Below are positions 32,963-39,448 of a stretch of 43,466 nt of DNA, in pieces; position 1 is the first letter of the stretch, and every line of letters begins with the position of its first letter. The position numbers and the translations under genes are program-made. The stretch lies in contig NAEP01000038.1 in the NCBI GenBank assembly GCA_002529645.1, positions 1 through 43,466 of the forward strand. The letters run 5' to 3'. The notes under the pieces are model-generated. The model did not search any database. It had not been told where the DNA came from and was given only the letters and a program-made list of their open reading frames with translations. This DNA is from Candidatus Lumbricidiphila eiseniae (GTDB taxonomy: Bacteria; Actinomycetota; Actinomycetes; Actinomycetales; Microbacteriaceae).

Positions 32963-33765
32963 AGATCGCCCTTGCACAGATTGCATCACGTGCCGACACC
33001 GATTATAACTTCGATCTGGTGGAGCGATTTTCTCGCTCTGCGACCCAACAGGGGGCTGATCTCATTGTGTTCCCGGAGTACGCAATGGTTGATATGCCGG
33101 AACTCGATGCGGCGTTTATCACTCAGGCCGAACCGCTCGATGGCCCGTTTGTCAGCCGTGTACGCGATCTTGCCCGCACGCTTCGCGTGACGATTGTACT
33201 CGGTGTTCTCGAAAAGCTTGCGGAGGATGAGCGTGCCTCCAACACTCTCGTTGCCGTTGACGCAGCGGGTGAGGTGGTCGCAACGTATCGCAAACTTCAC
33301 CTCTACGACGCTTTTGGTTTTGAGGAATCGTTATTCATCAAGCCGGGTGCCACTGTCGGAGCCGCCACCTTCGATGTCGCCGGTGCCCGTGTGGGAATGC
33401 TCACGTGCTACGACCTTCGCTTCCCGGAGGCGGCGAGGCAGCATGCGGATGCGGACGTCGACGTGCTTGTATACCCGTCCTGTTGGCTCCCAGGTCCGCG
33501 TAAGGAAGATCACTGGAAGACGCTCGCCCGCGCCCGTGCGATTGAGAACACGATGTTCGTTGCCCCTGTGTCGCAGGCGGCACCACTGGGCACGGGCGGC
33601 AGCTTCCTCGTTGACCCGATGGGGCTTGTGTGTGGCGAACTCGATGGTGCGGCCGGCATGACCGTCGTCGAGGTTGATCCGCAGCGTATCCGCGATGTGC
33701 GCGCAACCAATCCCTCTCTCGCACATAGGCGCTTTACGGTAGTGCCCGCGGGGGTCGTTGCCTAG
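32959..33765 (+). CDS. Carbon-nitrogen hydrolase (nitrilase superfamily amidase)
   Basis: 268 residues from ATG 32959 (ATGA overlap with the LysR gene). The catalytic triad is visible: Glu40 in FPEY, Lys112 in YRKLHLYD and Cys150 in LTCYDLRFPE. Such enzymes hydrolyse amides, N-carbamoyl compounds or omega-amides. LTCYDLRFPE resembles the omega-amidase and deaminated-glutathione amidase branch, but specificity is not decidable here. A longer frame upstream lies inside the LysR gene and is not credible. Confidence 0.93.
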   Translation: MKIALAQIASRADTDYNFDLVERFSRSATQQGADLIVFPEYAMVDMPELDAAFITQAEPLDGPFVSRVRDLARTLRVTIVLGVLEKLAEDERASNTLVAVDAAGEVVATYRKLHLYDAFGFEESLFIKPGATVGAATFDVAGARVGMLTCYDLRFPEAARQHADADVDVLVYPSCWLPGPRKEDHWKTLARARAIENTMFVAPVSQAAPLGTGGSFLVDPMGLVCGELDGAAGMTVVEVDPQRIRDVRATNPSLAHRRFTVVPAGVVA

Positions 33766-33864
33766 GGTCAATCGCTCAGTTCGGGGCATCCCATCGCTTG
33801 GAGTGTTCTCTTCGTCTACTCATATACTCACACGATCTACCTAACGATAGAAAGCAGGAATCCT

Positions 33865-34611
33865 ATGTCCCCACGACCCCTCCTCGGTGGCTGGTTGTCC
33901 GATGACAGTGCTGCCGCGGCAGAAATCATGGCGAGTCTTGGTTACGACTTTGTTGTGCTCGACATCGAGCACGGTCCGTTTGACCTCGCCGTTCTTGAAC
34001 GATTCATTCCCCTCCTGAAGGGCATCGGACTCGAGGTGCTCTCAAAAGTGCTCGTACCTGAGCGCGGTCCGATTCAGCAGGCACTTGATTTCGGTTCCGA
34101 TGGTGTCATCATTCCCCACATTGAAAGCCTTGAACACGCACGCGAGGTCACGGCGTTTGCGAAGTTTCCGCCGCTCGGTGATCGCAGTGTTGCCGGTGGC
34201 CGTACTCTCAATTACCGCGCAACCACGGATGCCTGGATCACTGCGCAGAACCGTGAGACGAAGTGCTTCCCGATGGTGGAGGATGCTGGTGCCCTCCGTG
34301 ATGTGGTTGGGATTGCACAGCTAGATACGGTTGACGGGCTGTTTATCGGCCCTACGGATCTTTCACTGCGCCGCAATCGTGGTGCGTATTCCCGTACACC
34401 GGAGGATTTCGCTGATTTCTCCGCGGTGGCCACGGCGGTGGCCGCGGCGGGAAAGCCGTGGGTCTTACCGGCCTGGAGCGTCGAAGAGAAGGCGTTTGGG
34501 ATCAAGCACGGTGCACGCTACATATTGCTCGCGATGCAGCACGGCGCTCTGTTTGAAGGTTACGGCAGCGCGAAAGATCTCGCAGAGGAACTAATTGCCT
34601 CCCAGGGCTAG
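33865..34611 (+). CDS. HpcH/HpaI family aldolase
   Basis: 248 residues, TIM-barrel class II pyruvate aldolase. DIEHGPFD, the E-R loop at VPERGPIQQALDFGSDGVIIPHIES and IGPTDLSLRR match the metal- and pyruvate-binding parts of the family, which splits 4-hydroxy-2-oxo-acids into pyruvate or oxaloacetate-related products plus an aldehyde. It starts 99 bp after the amidase with GAAAGCAGGA upstream, so it may have its own promoter. The last codons lie inside a repeat copy. Confidence 0.93.
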   Translation: MSPRPLLGGWLSDDSAAAAEIMASLGYDFVVLDIEHGPFDLAVLERFIPLLKGIGLEVLSKVLVPERGPIQQALDFGSDGVIIPHIESLEHAREVTAFAKFPPLGDRSVAGGRTLNYRATTDAWITAQNRETKCFPMVEDAGALRDVVGIAQLDTVDGLFIGPTDLSLRRNRGAYSRTPEDFADFSAVATAVAAAGKPWVLPAWSVEEKAFGIKHGARYILLAMQHGALFEGYGSAKDLAEELIASQG

Positions 34612-34744
34612 GGGGTCACGTCCTGTTGGCTGCCGCGACCGCTGCCCCGATAGCATCACCTCCCGGGGTAGGAAGTCACGTCCAAGAGCTGGACTCTCCC
34701 ACGGCCCCGGCTCACATCACCTCCCGGGGTAGGAAGTCACGTCC
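34593..34744. repeat. Three spaced repeats between the aldolase gene and lgt, 30 bp, 61-bp period
   Basis: Copies two and three, at 34654-34683 and 34715-34744, are identical over 30 bp (core CCTCCCGGGGTAGGAAGTCA). A diverged first copy is at 34593-34622, and this is the end of the aldolase coding sequence. Both steps are 61 bp and both inserts are 31 bp and different. The last copy contains the stop codon of lgt (minus strand). Confidence 0.93.
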
Positions 34745-35735
34745 CCGGTGGTGCCATCGTCGGTCGGTGAACATCGCTCTGGTTTGCTGTGCTGCCAGCA
34801 TCATTCACACTCCGGTCATCAGCATCAGCATCAGCATCAGCATCAGCATCAGCATCAGCATTCGCGTCCTCGTTCACCGCGGGTGCGGGCGTGCGGCCAT
34901 CTCGAAAGATTGAGGTTTCAGGTTCGGGATGGTGCCGTTTCTGTAGCACGAACAGCACGATGCCCAGCGCAACCGCGACAAACGACGCCCAGACGTTTGC
35001 GGGGATGCCGAACAGCACGTTGCTGGTGGGGTCGATCCGGATTGACTCAAGCCAACTGCGGCCGAGGCCGTACCACACCAGATAGAGCCCAAAGACTCGA
35101 CCCCATCGCAGCCAGAAGCGGCGTTCGAGCAGCAGGATCACTCCGACGCCGATGAGGTTCCAGATGATCTCATAGAGAAACAGCGGGTGAAACAGGGTTC
35201 CGGCCGCCGTGTTGTCGGGAAACATCGGATCGGTTGGCAGGATTTCCAAACCCCACGGGAGCGTCGTCGGTAGCCCAAACAACTCATGATTGAAATAGTT
35301 GCCGAATCGACCGAGTGATTGGGCGACGAGCATCGCCGGGGCGAGGGCATCGGCGAATGACCAGAAGCGGATCCCCGTTGTCCGACATCCAATGAATGCC
35401 CCGACAGCGCCACCCAGCAGTGAGCCATACAGGGCATTTCCACCATCCCAAATCGCGAAGACATTCCAGAGATTCGCGCCCGGAAAAAAATAGTCACTGC
35501 CGTGCGTCAGCACGTGATAAAAACGTGCCCCTCCGATACCGAGCGGTACCGCCCAGATGACAATGTCGAGCGCCGTGCCCTGTTCCGCCCCGTGCCGCGA
35601 CAGCCGTCGCTGTGTCATAAGCAACGCCGCGACGATACCGGCCAGAATGCACAGTGCGTAGGTGTGGATGGTCAGCGGCCCCAGGTGGAACTGGGCCCAC
35701 TCGGGCGGTGGGCTGGGGATGCTGGTTCGGAGCAT
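34737..35735 (-). CDS. lgt: Prolipoprotein diacylglyceryl transferase
   Basis: 332 residues. It attaches diacylglycerol to the lipobox Cys of prolipoproteins, such as the binding protein at 26937. Seven or so TM segments are present. The Lgt signature GRFGNYFNHELFG is at 142-154 and IHTYAL near 23. The C-terminal tail after about 280 is hydrophilic and contains a run of Ala-Asp dipeptides encoded by a hexanucleotide repeat. The stop codon is supplied by a spaced-repeat copy, so the natural tail was probably different. Confidence 0.96.
   Translation of the reverse strand: MLRTSIPSPPPEWAQFHLGPLTIHTYALCILAGIVAALLMTQRRLSRHGAEQGTALDIVIWAVPLGIGGARFYHVLTHGSDYFFPGANLWNVFAIWDGGNALYGSLLGGAVGAFIGCRTTGIRFWSFADALAPAMLVAQSLGRFGNYFNHELFGLPTTLPWGLEILPTDPMFPDNTAAGTLFHPLFLYEIIWNLIGVGVILLLERRFWLRWGRVFGLYLVWYGLGRSWLESIRIDPTSNVLFGIPANVWASFVAVALGIVLFVLQKRHHPEPETSIFRDGRTPAPAVNEDANADADADADADADADDRSVNDAGSTANQSDVHRPTMAPPGT
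34817..34861. repeat. Hexanucleotide microsatellite in the lgt 3' end
   Basis: CATCAG is repeated about 7.5 times without interruption. On the lgt strand it encodes alternating Asp and Ala. Each unit is two codons, so slippage changes tail length without frameshift. Confidence 0.9.
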
Positions 35736-36056
35736 AGCTAGCGGGTCTCCTGTGTTCGGTGCGAAACGGGTCTTCGTCTACCGGCGCGAACGGGTTCTGG
35801 TCGTTGATCGCGTCGTAACGCACCGCCTCCGGCGGCAAACAGCGACAACTGGCCGCAACCGGTTCCAGGAGCAGATAGCGCGGCTCCCAGTATAGGAAAC
35901 TCGGGTGACACTCAAGCCGTTGACGGCTCCCTCGAGCCGAGCGAAGCACCGACTCGCGAAAGACCGCGTGTTCGGCGCTGCCGGGGGATGGCTGAATAAG
36001 GGTCTCGCCTACAGGTTCATCGACATGCGTGTTCGGCGCTGCCGGGGGACGGCTTG
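35736..36056. other. Intergenic region between the GATase gene and lgt
   Basis: Both flanking genes are on the minus strand. The 321 bp hold the lgt promoter region and the 28-bp spaced repeat at 35966-36054. Two short related words, GGTGCGAAACGGGTCTTCG and GGCGCGAACGGGTTCTGG, near 35758 and 35783 may be an older tandem duplication. I see no gene or RNA structure I can name. Confidence 0.45.
35966..36054. repeat. Spaced direct repeat, 28 bp with one mismatch, 33-bp insert
   Basis: Copies at 35966-35993 and 36027-36054 (core TTCGGCGCTGCCGGGGGA) differ at one base. Repeat of 28 and insert of 33, period 61, is the textbook geometry of a type I-E CRISPR repeat plus spacer. The word itself loosely resembles such repeats. 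The second copy lies three bases from the end of the GATase gene. Confidence 0.9.
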
Positions 36057-36803
36057 TCAGTCCGGGACATCCTGCAGTGCGGCCTCAGCAAAGCGCCGCA
36101 AGAGCCGCTGTGGTTCGGTCACGGATGCCGCGGTGAGTCGCTCTATCACGGCACTGAGTTCATCGGCGCGGAAATACCCGTGATTGCGGTACACCCGCGA
36201 GCGGGCGATGAACTCCTCCGGTGAGACCTCGGGGTGGAACTGAGTGGCGTATACGTGCGATCCGACGCGATAGATCTGCACGGGGCATCCGACGGATGTC
36301 GCGAGCAGCACCGCCGAGTTTGGCAGCACCGAGGTGCTCTCCTTGTGTCCCACGAGCGCCTGAAACGTTCCCGGTAATGCGCCGGTGAGCGGATCGGAGG
36401 TGCCAGCGTCGGTGAGTGTGACCTCGACAGCGGCAGCCGCCTCACCGTGCGCTGTATCAACGGCTCCGCCCAGAACTCGAGTGAGCACCCCGATTCCGTA
36501 GCACGTAAATACCACTCGCGCATCGTGGGTCACAGCCCACTCGGCGAGCCGAGCGAGATCCGTCTCGACCCGCCGTTGCTGCAGCGACTTTCTTGTGTCT
36601 TCGGTTGAGACGTTGAACGGGCTACCGCCCACGACGATGCCGCGAAACTTGGACAGGGGAAGATCGGCCAACGGGGCATCCACCAGCGGATGATGGTGAA
36701 GCTGGTGTGGTGTCAGCGCCATGGTGCGTCGTACGGCCTCATACTCGGGCTCGACCGCATCTTTCTCGGGTCGGGCCGAGAGGAAGAGAAACGAGGCACT
36801 CAC
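36057..36803 (-). CDS. Class I glutamine amidotransferase-like protein
   Basis: 248 residues from GTG 36803. It has a GATase1 fold with candidate nucleophile Cys101 in FTCYGIGVL and His190/Glu192 in QFHPEV. This is the glutaminase half without a synthetase partner, as in the GuaA-like stand-alone amidotransferases that act on small gamma-glutamyl or metabolite substrates. The usual G-x-C-x-G elbow is changed to T-C-Y-G. It overlaps the esterase stop by a few bases, so the two are one transcript. Confidence 0.88.
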   Translation of the reverse strand: MSASFLFLSARPEKDAVEPEYEAVRRTMALTPHQLHHHPLVDAPLADLPLSKFRGIVVGGSPFNVSTEDTRKSLQQRRVETDLARLAEWAVTHDARVVFTCYGIGVLTRVLGGAVDTAHGEAAAAVEVTLTDAGTSDPLTGALPGTFQALVGHKESTSVLPNSAVLLATSVGCPVQIYRVGSHVYATQFHPEVSPEEFIARSRVYRNHGYFRADELSAVIERLTAASVTEPQRLLRRFAEAALQDVPD

Positions 36804-37573
36804 AACCTGGCCTCCTCGGCGTAGTGGTCGCGCAGGAAGGCGGTCACCTCCGCCAATTCCAGCGGTGAGACAGAGTGGCCAAGGTTCTCATAGATCCGCT
36901 CGGTGAGTGTTGTGTGGGCACTCAACCAGTCGTGGCTGTGGGCAATCAGTGGGGGCGGGATGACCCGGTCCTCCGTGCCGCGTCCCCACAACACCGGCGG
37001 CTTGGTGTCGGCGAGGGCGGGGTCGTTCGGCTGCGGTGCGGTAATAACAAAGCCGCTGAGCATGACAACAAACTGATAACGATCCGGTGCTCGGCGCAAC
37101 AGCTCAACGGCTATCGCTGCACCCTGCGAAAATCCCAACAGGCCAACGGATGTCGCGGGCTCCACGTGCTCGTTCAGCCACGTGAGTACCGCATCAACCG
37201 CTTCCACTGATCCCTTGTGCGGGAAGTGGTCCCGAGTGTCCTGGGCGCGTTGTTGTTGGTAGGTTGCTGATCCCTCGTGCGGGAAGCGGTCTCGTTCTTG
37301 TCGTTCTTGTCGTTCTTGTCGTTCTGCTGATCCCTCGTGCGGGAAGCGGTCACTCTCCGGAGTAAGCGGGTACCAGGCGTATCCGTGGCCCATGCTCACC
37401 GGTGCCCGCAGTGATGCAATGACGGGTTCGGAGGGAAGAAAGGGGGACAGCGCGAAGAGGTCAGATTCTGATGAATTGTAGCCGTGTAGCAGCAGGAGTA
37501 CCGGGCGCGTCGTTCGATCTGCCGGTGCTGCCGACCAGAGGACAGCGTCGGGGTCTAGTGTCACGGAGTTCAC
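36800..37573 (-). CDS. Alpha/beta hydrolase (carboxylesterase/phospholipase type) with two 20-residue insertions
   Basis: 257 residues. Catalytic Ser149 (GFSQG), Asp202 and His233 (LGHSV) form the expected triad, and the oxyanion region LLLLHGYNSSE is at 26-36. Between YAWYPLTPES and SVEAVDAVLTWL the segment DRFPHEGS occurs at 75-82, 95-102 and as DHFPHKGS at 115-122, each 20 residues apart. Homologues have one short segment here. The 40 extra residues come from two 60-bp insertions in a surface region before the helix leading to the nucleophile. The frame and the triad are intact, so activity is likely kept. Confidence 0.92.
   Translation of the reverse strand: MNSVTLDPDAVLWSAAPADRTTRPVLLLLHGYNSSESDLFALSPFLPSEPVIASLRAPVSMGHGYAWYPLTPESDRFPHEGSAERQERQERQERDRFPHEGSATYQQQRAQDTRDHFPHKGSVEAVDAVLTWLNEHVEPATSVGLLGFSQGAAIAVELLRRAPDRYQFVVMLSGFVITAPQPNDPALADTKPPVLWGRGTEDRVIPPPLIAHSHDWLSAHTTLTERIYENLGHSVSPLELAEVTAFLRDHYAEEARL
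37205..37351. repeat. Three spaced repeats inside the esterase gene, 27 bp, exact 60-bp period
   Basis: Copies at 37205-37231, 37265-37291 and 37325-37351 (core GATCCCTCGTGCGGGAAGCG). The last two are identical; the first differs at four positions. Both inserts are 33 bp and different. The second insert is itself built of TCGTTCTTG nonamers. A dyad CCC-TCGTGC-GGG lies in the repeat. Confidence 0.95.
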
Positions 37574-37608
37574 GGAACCACGCTACCGGGTACGGCAGAA
37601 TCAATGAC

Positions 37609-38214
37609 ATGAGTGTGCGCACACCCGACCCCGACTGGCATCCCGACCAACCCAGCTCGCCGGGACCTGCCGACAGCGGTGGGGCGGCGGCGCTGGGTGC
37701 GCCCGGCTGGTTTGAGGACCTGGAATTCGCGGAGATTCGTCGTCGCTTGCCCATCCTCTACGTTGAGGCTGTGCCGGTTCGGGTGGATGGCCTCGGTCAG
37801 GTGACTGAGGTGGGGGTGCTGCTGTGCGCTAGTGCGCTGGGCGAGATGACACGAACTTTGGTCTCGGGGCGGGTTATGTACGGTGAGACGGTGCGGGATG
37901 CGCTGTTCCGTCATCTCGAGAAAGACCTGGGGCCGATGGCGTTTCCGCTGTTGCCGACGTCGATCGTGCCGTTCTCGGTCGCGGAGTATTTTCCGTTGCC
38001 CGGCATCTCGCCGTTCGTGGATGAACGGCAGCACGCCGTCTCGCTTGCCTACGTGGTGCCGGTGACGGGAACGTGCGAACCCCGGCAGGATGCCCTTGAG
38101 GTGACGTGGCTGTCAGCGGCCGAAGCAGCCCAGGATGACTTCGTTGCGGAAATGGGATCCGGTCGCGGCATCCTGTTGCGTCAGGCGCTTGCCTCGGTCG
38201 GTGCGTGGCGGTAG
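37609..38214 (+). CDS. DUF4916 / Nudix-like hydrolase
   Basis: 201 residues from ATG 37609. [40 protein letters not shown] is the typical N-terminal half of DUF4916 proteins, which have a Nudix fold. The Nudix-box-like part is [18 protein letters not shown], with the usual REXXEE glutamates degraded (RHLEKDL), so catalysis on nucleoside diphosphates is uncertain. It is divergent from the esterase gene with only about 35 bp between starts. The upstream open frame overlaps the esterase gene and is not credible. Confidence 0.85.
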   Translation: MSVRTPDPDWHPDQPSSPGPADSGGAAALGAPGWFEDLEFAEIRRRLPILYVEAVPVRVDGLGQVTEVGVLLCASALGEMTRTLVSGRVMYGETVRDALFRHLEKDLGPMAFPLLPTSIVPFSVAEYFPLPGISPFVDERQHAVSLAYVVPVTGTCEPRQDALEVTWLSAAEAAQDDFVAEMGSGRGILLRQALASVGAWR

Positions 38215-38243
38215 GGCTTAGGATCGGGTCAGGGGTGGGCGGC

Positions 38244-38328
38244 GCGCAGCCGCGCGTAAGAGAGGGGTGCAAAGATATCCCCATAATCTGGGATGCACCG
38301 CCACGCAGCCGCACGCAAGAGAGAGATG
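38244..38328. repeat. Diverged spaced repeat, 26 bp, 59-bp period
   Basis: The 26 bp at 38244-38269 and 38303-38328 match at 21 positions, and the five differences are all transitions. The second copy ends two bases before the DUF1801 start codon and includes its purine-rich ribosome site. So the insertion has given this gene its present leader, or copied it. Confidence 0.7.
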
Positions 38329-38330
38329 TC

Positions 38331-38792
38331 ATGACCACAACCGATAAGACCGCCTCCGATGGTGAATCGGAGGGTTTCACCGCGGAAGAACGTGCGGCAA
38401 TGAGGGAGCGCGCGAAGGAGAACCGCACGGCTGCTCGTCGGGGGTCTCGTGCCGACACCGCTACTGCCACGGCGGAGGTGCTCGCTAAGATTGCCGAGTT
38501 GCCGGACTCAGACCGGGTGCTGGCTGAAAGAGTGCACGCGGTTATTATCGCTGCCGCACCGACCCTGTCTCCAAGGCTCTGGTACGGGATGCCCGGATAT
38601 GCCAAAGACGGTAGAGTGCTCTGCTTCTTCCAGAGCGCCTCGAAGTTCAAGACCCGTTACGCGACACTCGGATTCAACGATGTCGCGGCGCTCGACGAGG
38701 GAGACATGTGGCCCACGGTGTTCGCACTACAGACACTGACCGCCGCCAATGAGGCTCGAATTACGGCCCTCGTGCAGAAGGCAGTCGGCTGA
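38331..38792 (+). CDS. DUF1801-like protein
   Basis: 153 residues from ATG 38331. A Glu/Arg/Lys-rich N-terminal helix is followed by [59 protein letters not shown], the usual DUF1801 core related to YdhG. The family is small, cytoplasmic and without established function. It is flanked by spaced repeats on both sides. Confidence 0.85.
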   Translation: MTTTDKTASDGESEGFTAEERAAMRERAKENRTAARRGSRADTATATAEVLAKIAELPDSDRVLAERVHAVIIAAAPTLSPRLWYGMPGYAKDGRVLCFFQSASKFKTRYATLGFNDVAALDEGDMWPTVFALQTLTAANEARITALVQKAVG

Positions 38793-38800
38793 TGTGCACG

Positions 38801-38885
38801 CGGAATCCGCACGCGTGGGTGGGGCCACACCGGTAGGGCAGAGCGGGGCGCACTCTCGGAATCCGCACGGGTGGGTGGGGCCACA
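38801..38885. repeat. Spaced direct repeat, 29 bp with one mismatch, 56-bp period
   Basis: Copies at 38801-38829 and 38857-38885 (core GTGGGTGGGGCCACA) differ at one base, and the insert of 27 bp is unique. It is the shortest period in the window. The pair fills the gap between the DUF1801 stop and the acetyltransferase stop. Confidence 0.85.
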
Positions 38886-38893
38886 GGAGGGCG

Positions 38894-39397
38894 TTAGCGC
38901 ACCAACCGCACCTCGTGGATAGATTCACCGAGGAACGGCTGCATTTGTTTGGCTCCATCGGCGCTGAATCCATTGCGACGGTAGAACGCGTGTGCCCGCG
39001 GGTTGTCGGAGGCGACCCAGAGGTACACCGGGTCTGATCCTACGGCAGCGTCAAGTAGTTTTTGACCGATGCCCGTGCCCTGATACGTGTCGAGCAGATA
39101 GATGAAGATGAGCTCGAGCGCCCGTGGGGGATCCTCGTCGCGGGCCGGGCCCGCACCGACAAACCCGACGATATCGCCGTTCACAATTGCCGCGTACTGT
39201 GAGAACTCTGGTCCGCGCGAGGCGAGGTGTGTCCAGAGTTCGGCCATTCGCCGGGCAGAGAGATTTTCAAAAGCTGCCGCACTGATGAGGTGATCGTAGG
39301 TTTGGTGCCAGCACATTGCGTGAACCCGACCCAGCGTTTCCGCGTCGGAGTCCCGAATCGGCCTGACCGTGACATCTGCTGCAACGTCAATGCTCAT
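38894..39397 (-). CDS. GNAT family N-acetyltransferase
   Basis: 167 residues. VRPIRDSDAETLGRVHAMCW is the typical start; the acetyl-CoA segment is IYLLDTYQGTGIGQKLLDAAV, with NPRAHAFYRRNGF near the end. The substrate is unknown. It is convergent with the DUF1801 gene. Confidence 0.92.
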   Translation of the reverse strand: MSIDVAADVTVRPIRDSDAETLGRVHAMCWHQTYDHLISAAAFENLSARRMAELWTHLASRGPEFSQYAAIVNGDIVGFVGAGPARDEDPPRALELIFIYLLDTYQGTGIGQKLLDAAVGSDPVYLWVASDNPRAHAFYRRNGFSADGAKQMQPFLGESIHEVRLVR

Positions 39398-39448
39398 GGG
39401 GGAAGACTAAGCCAGCTTTTGCGTGATGAGAAATTGAGAGTTTCTCGG

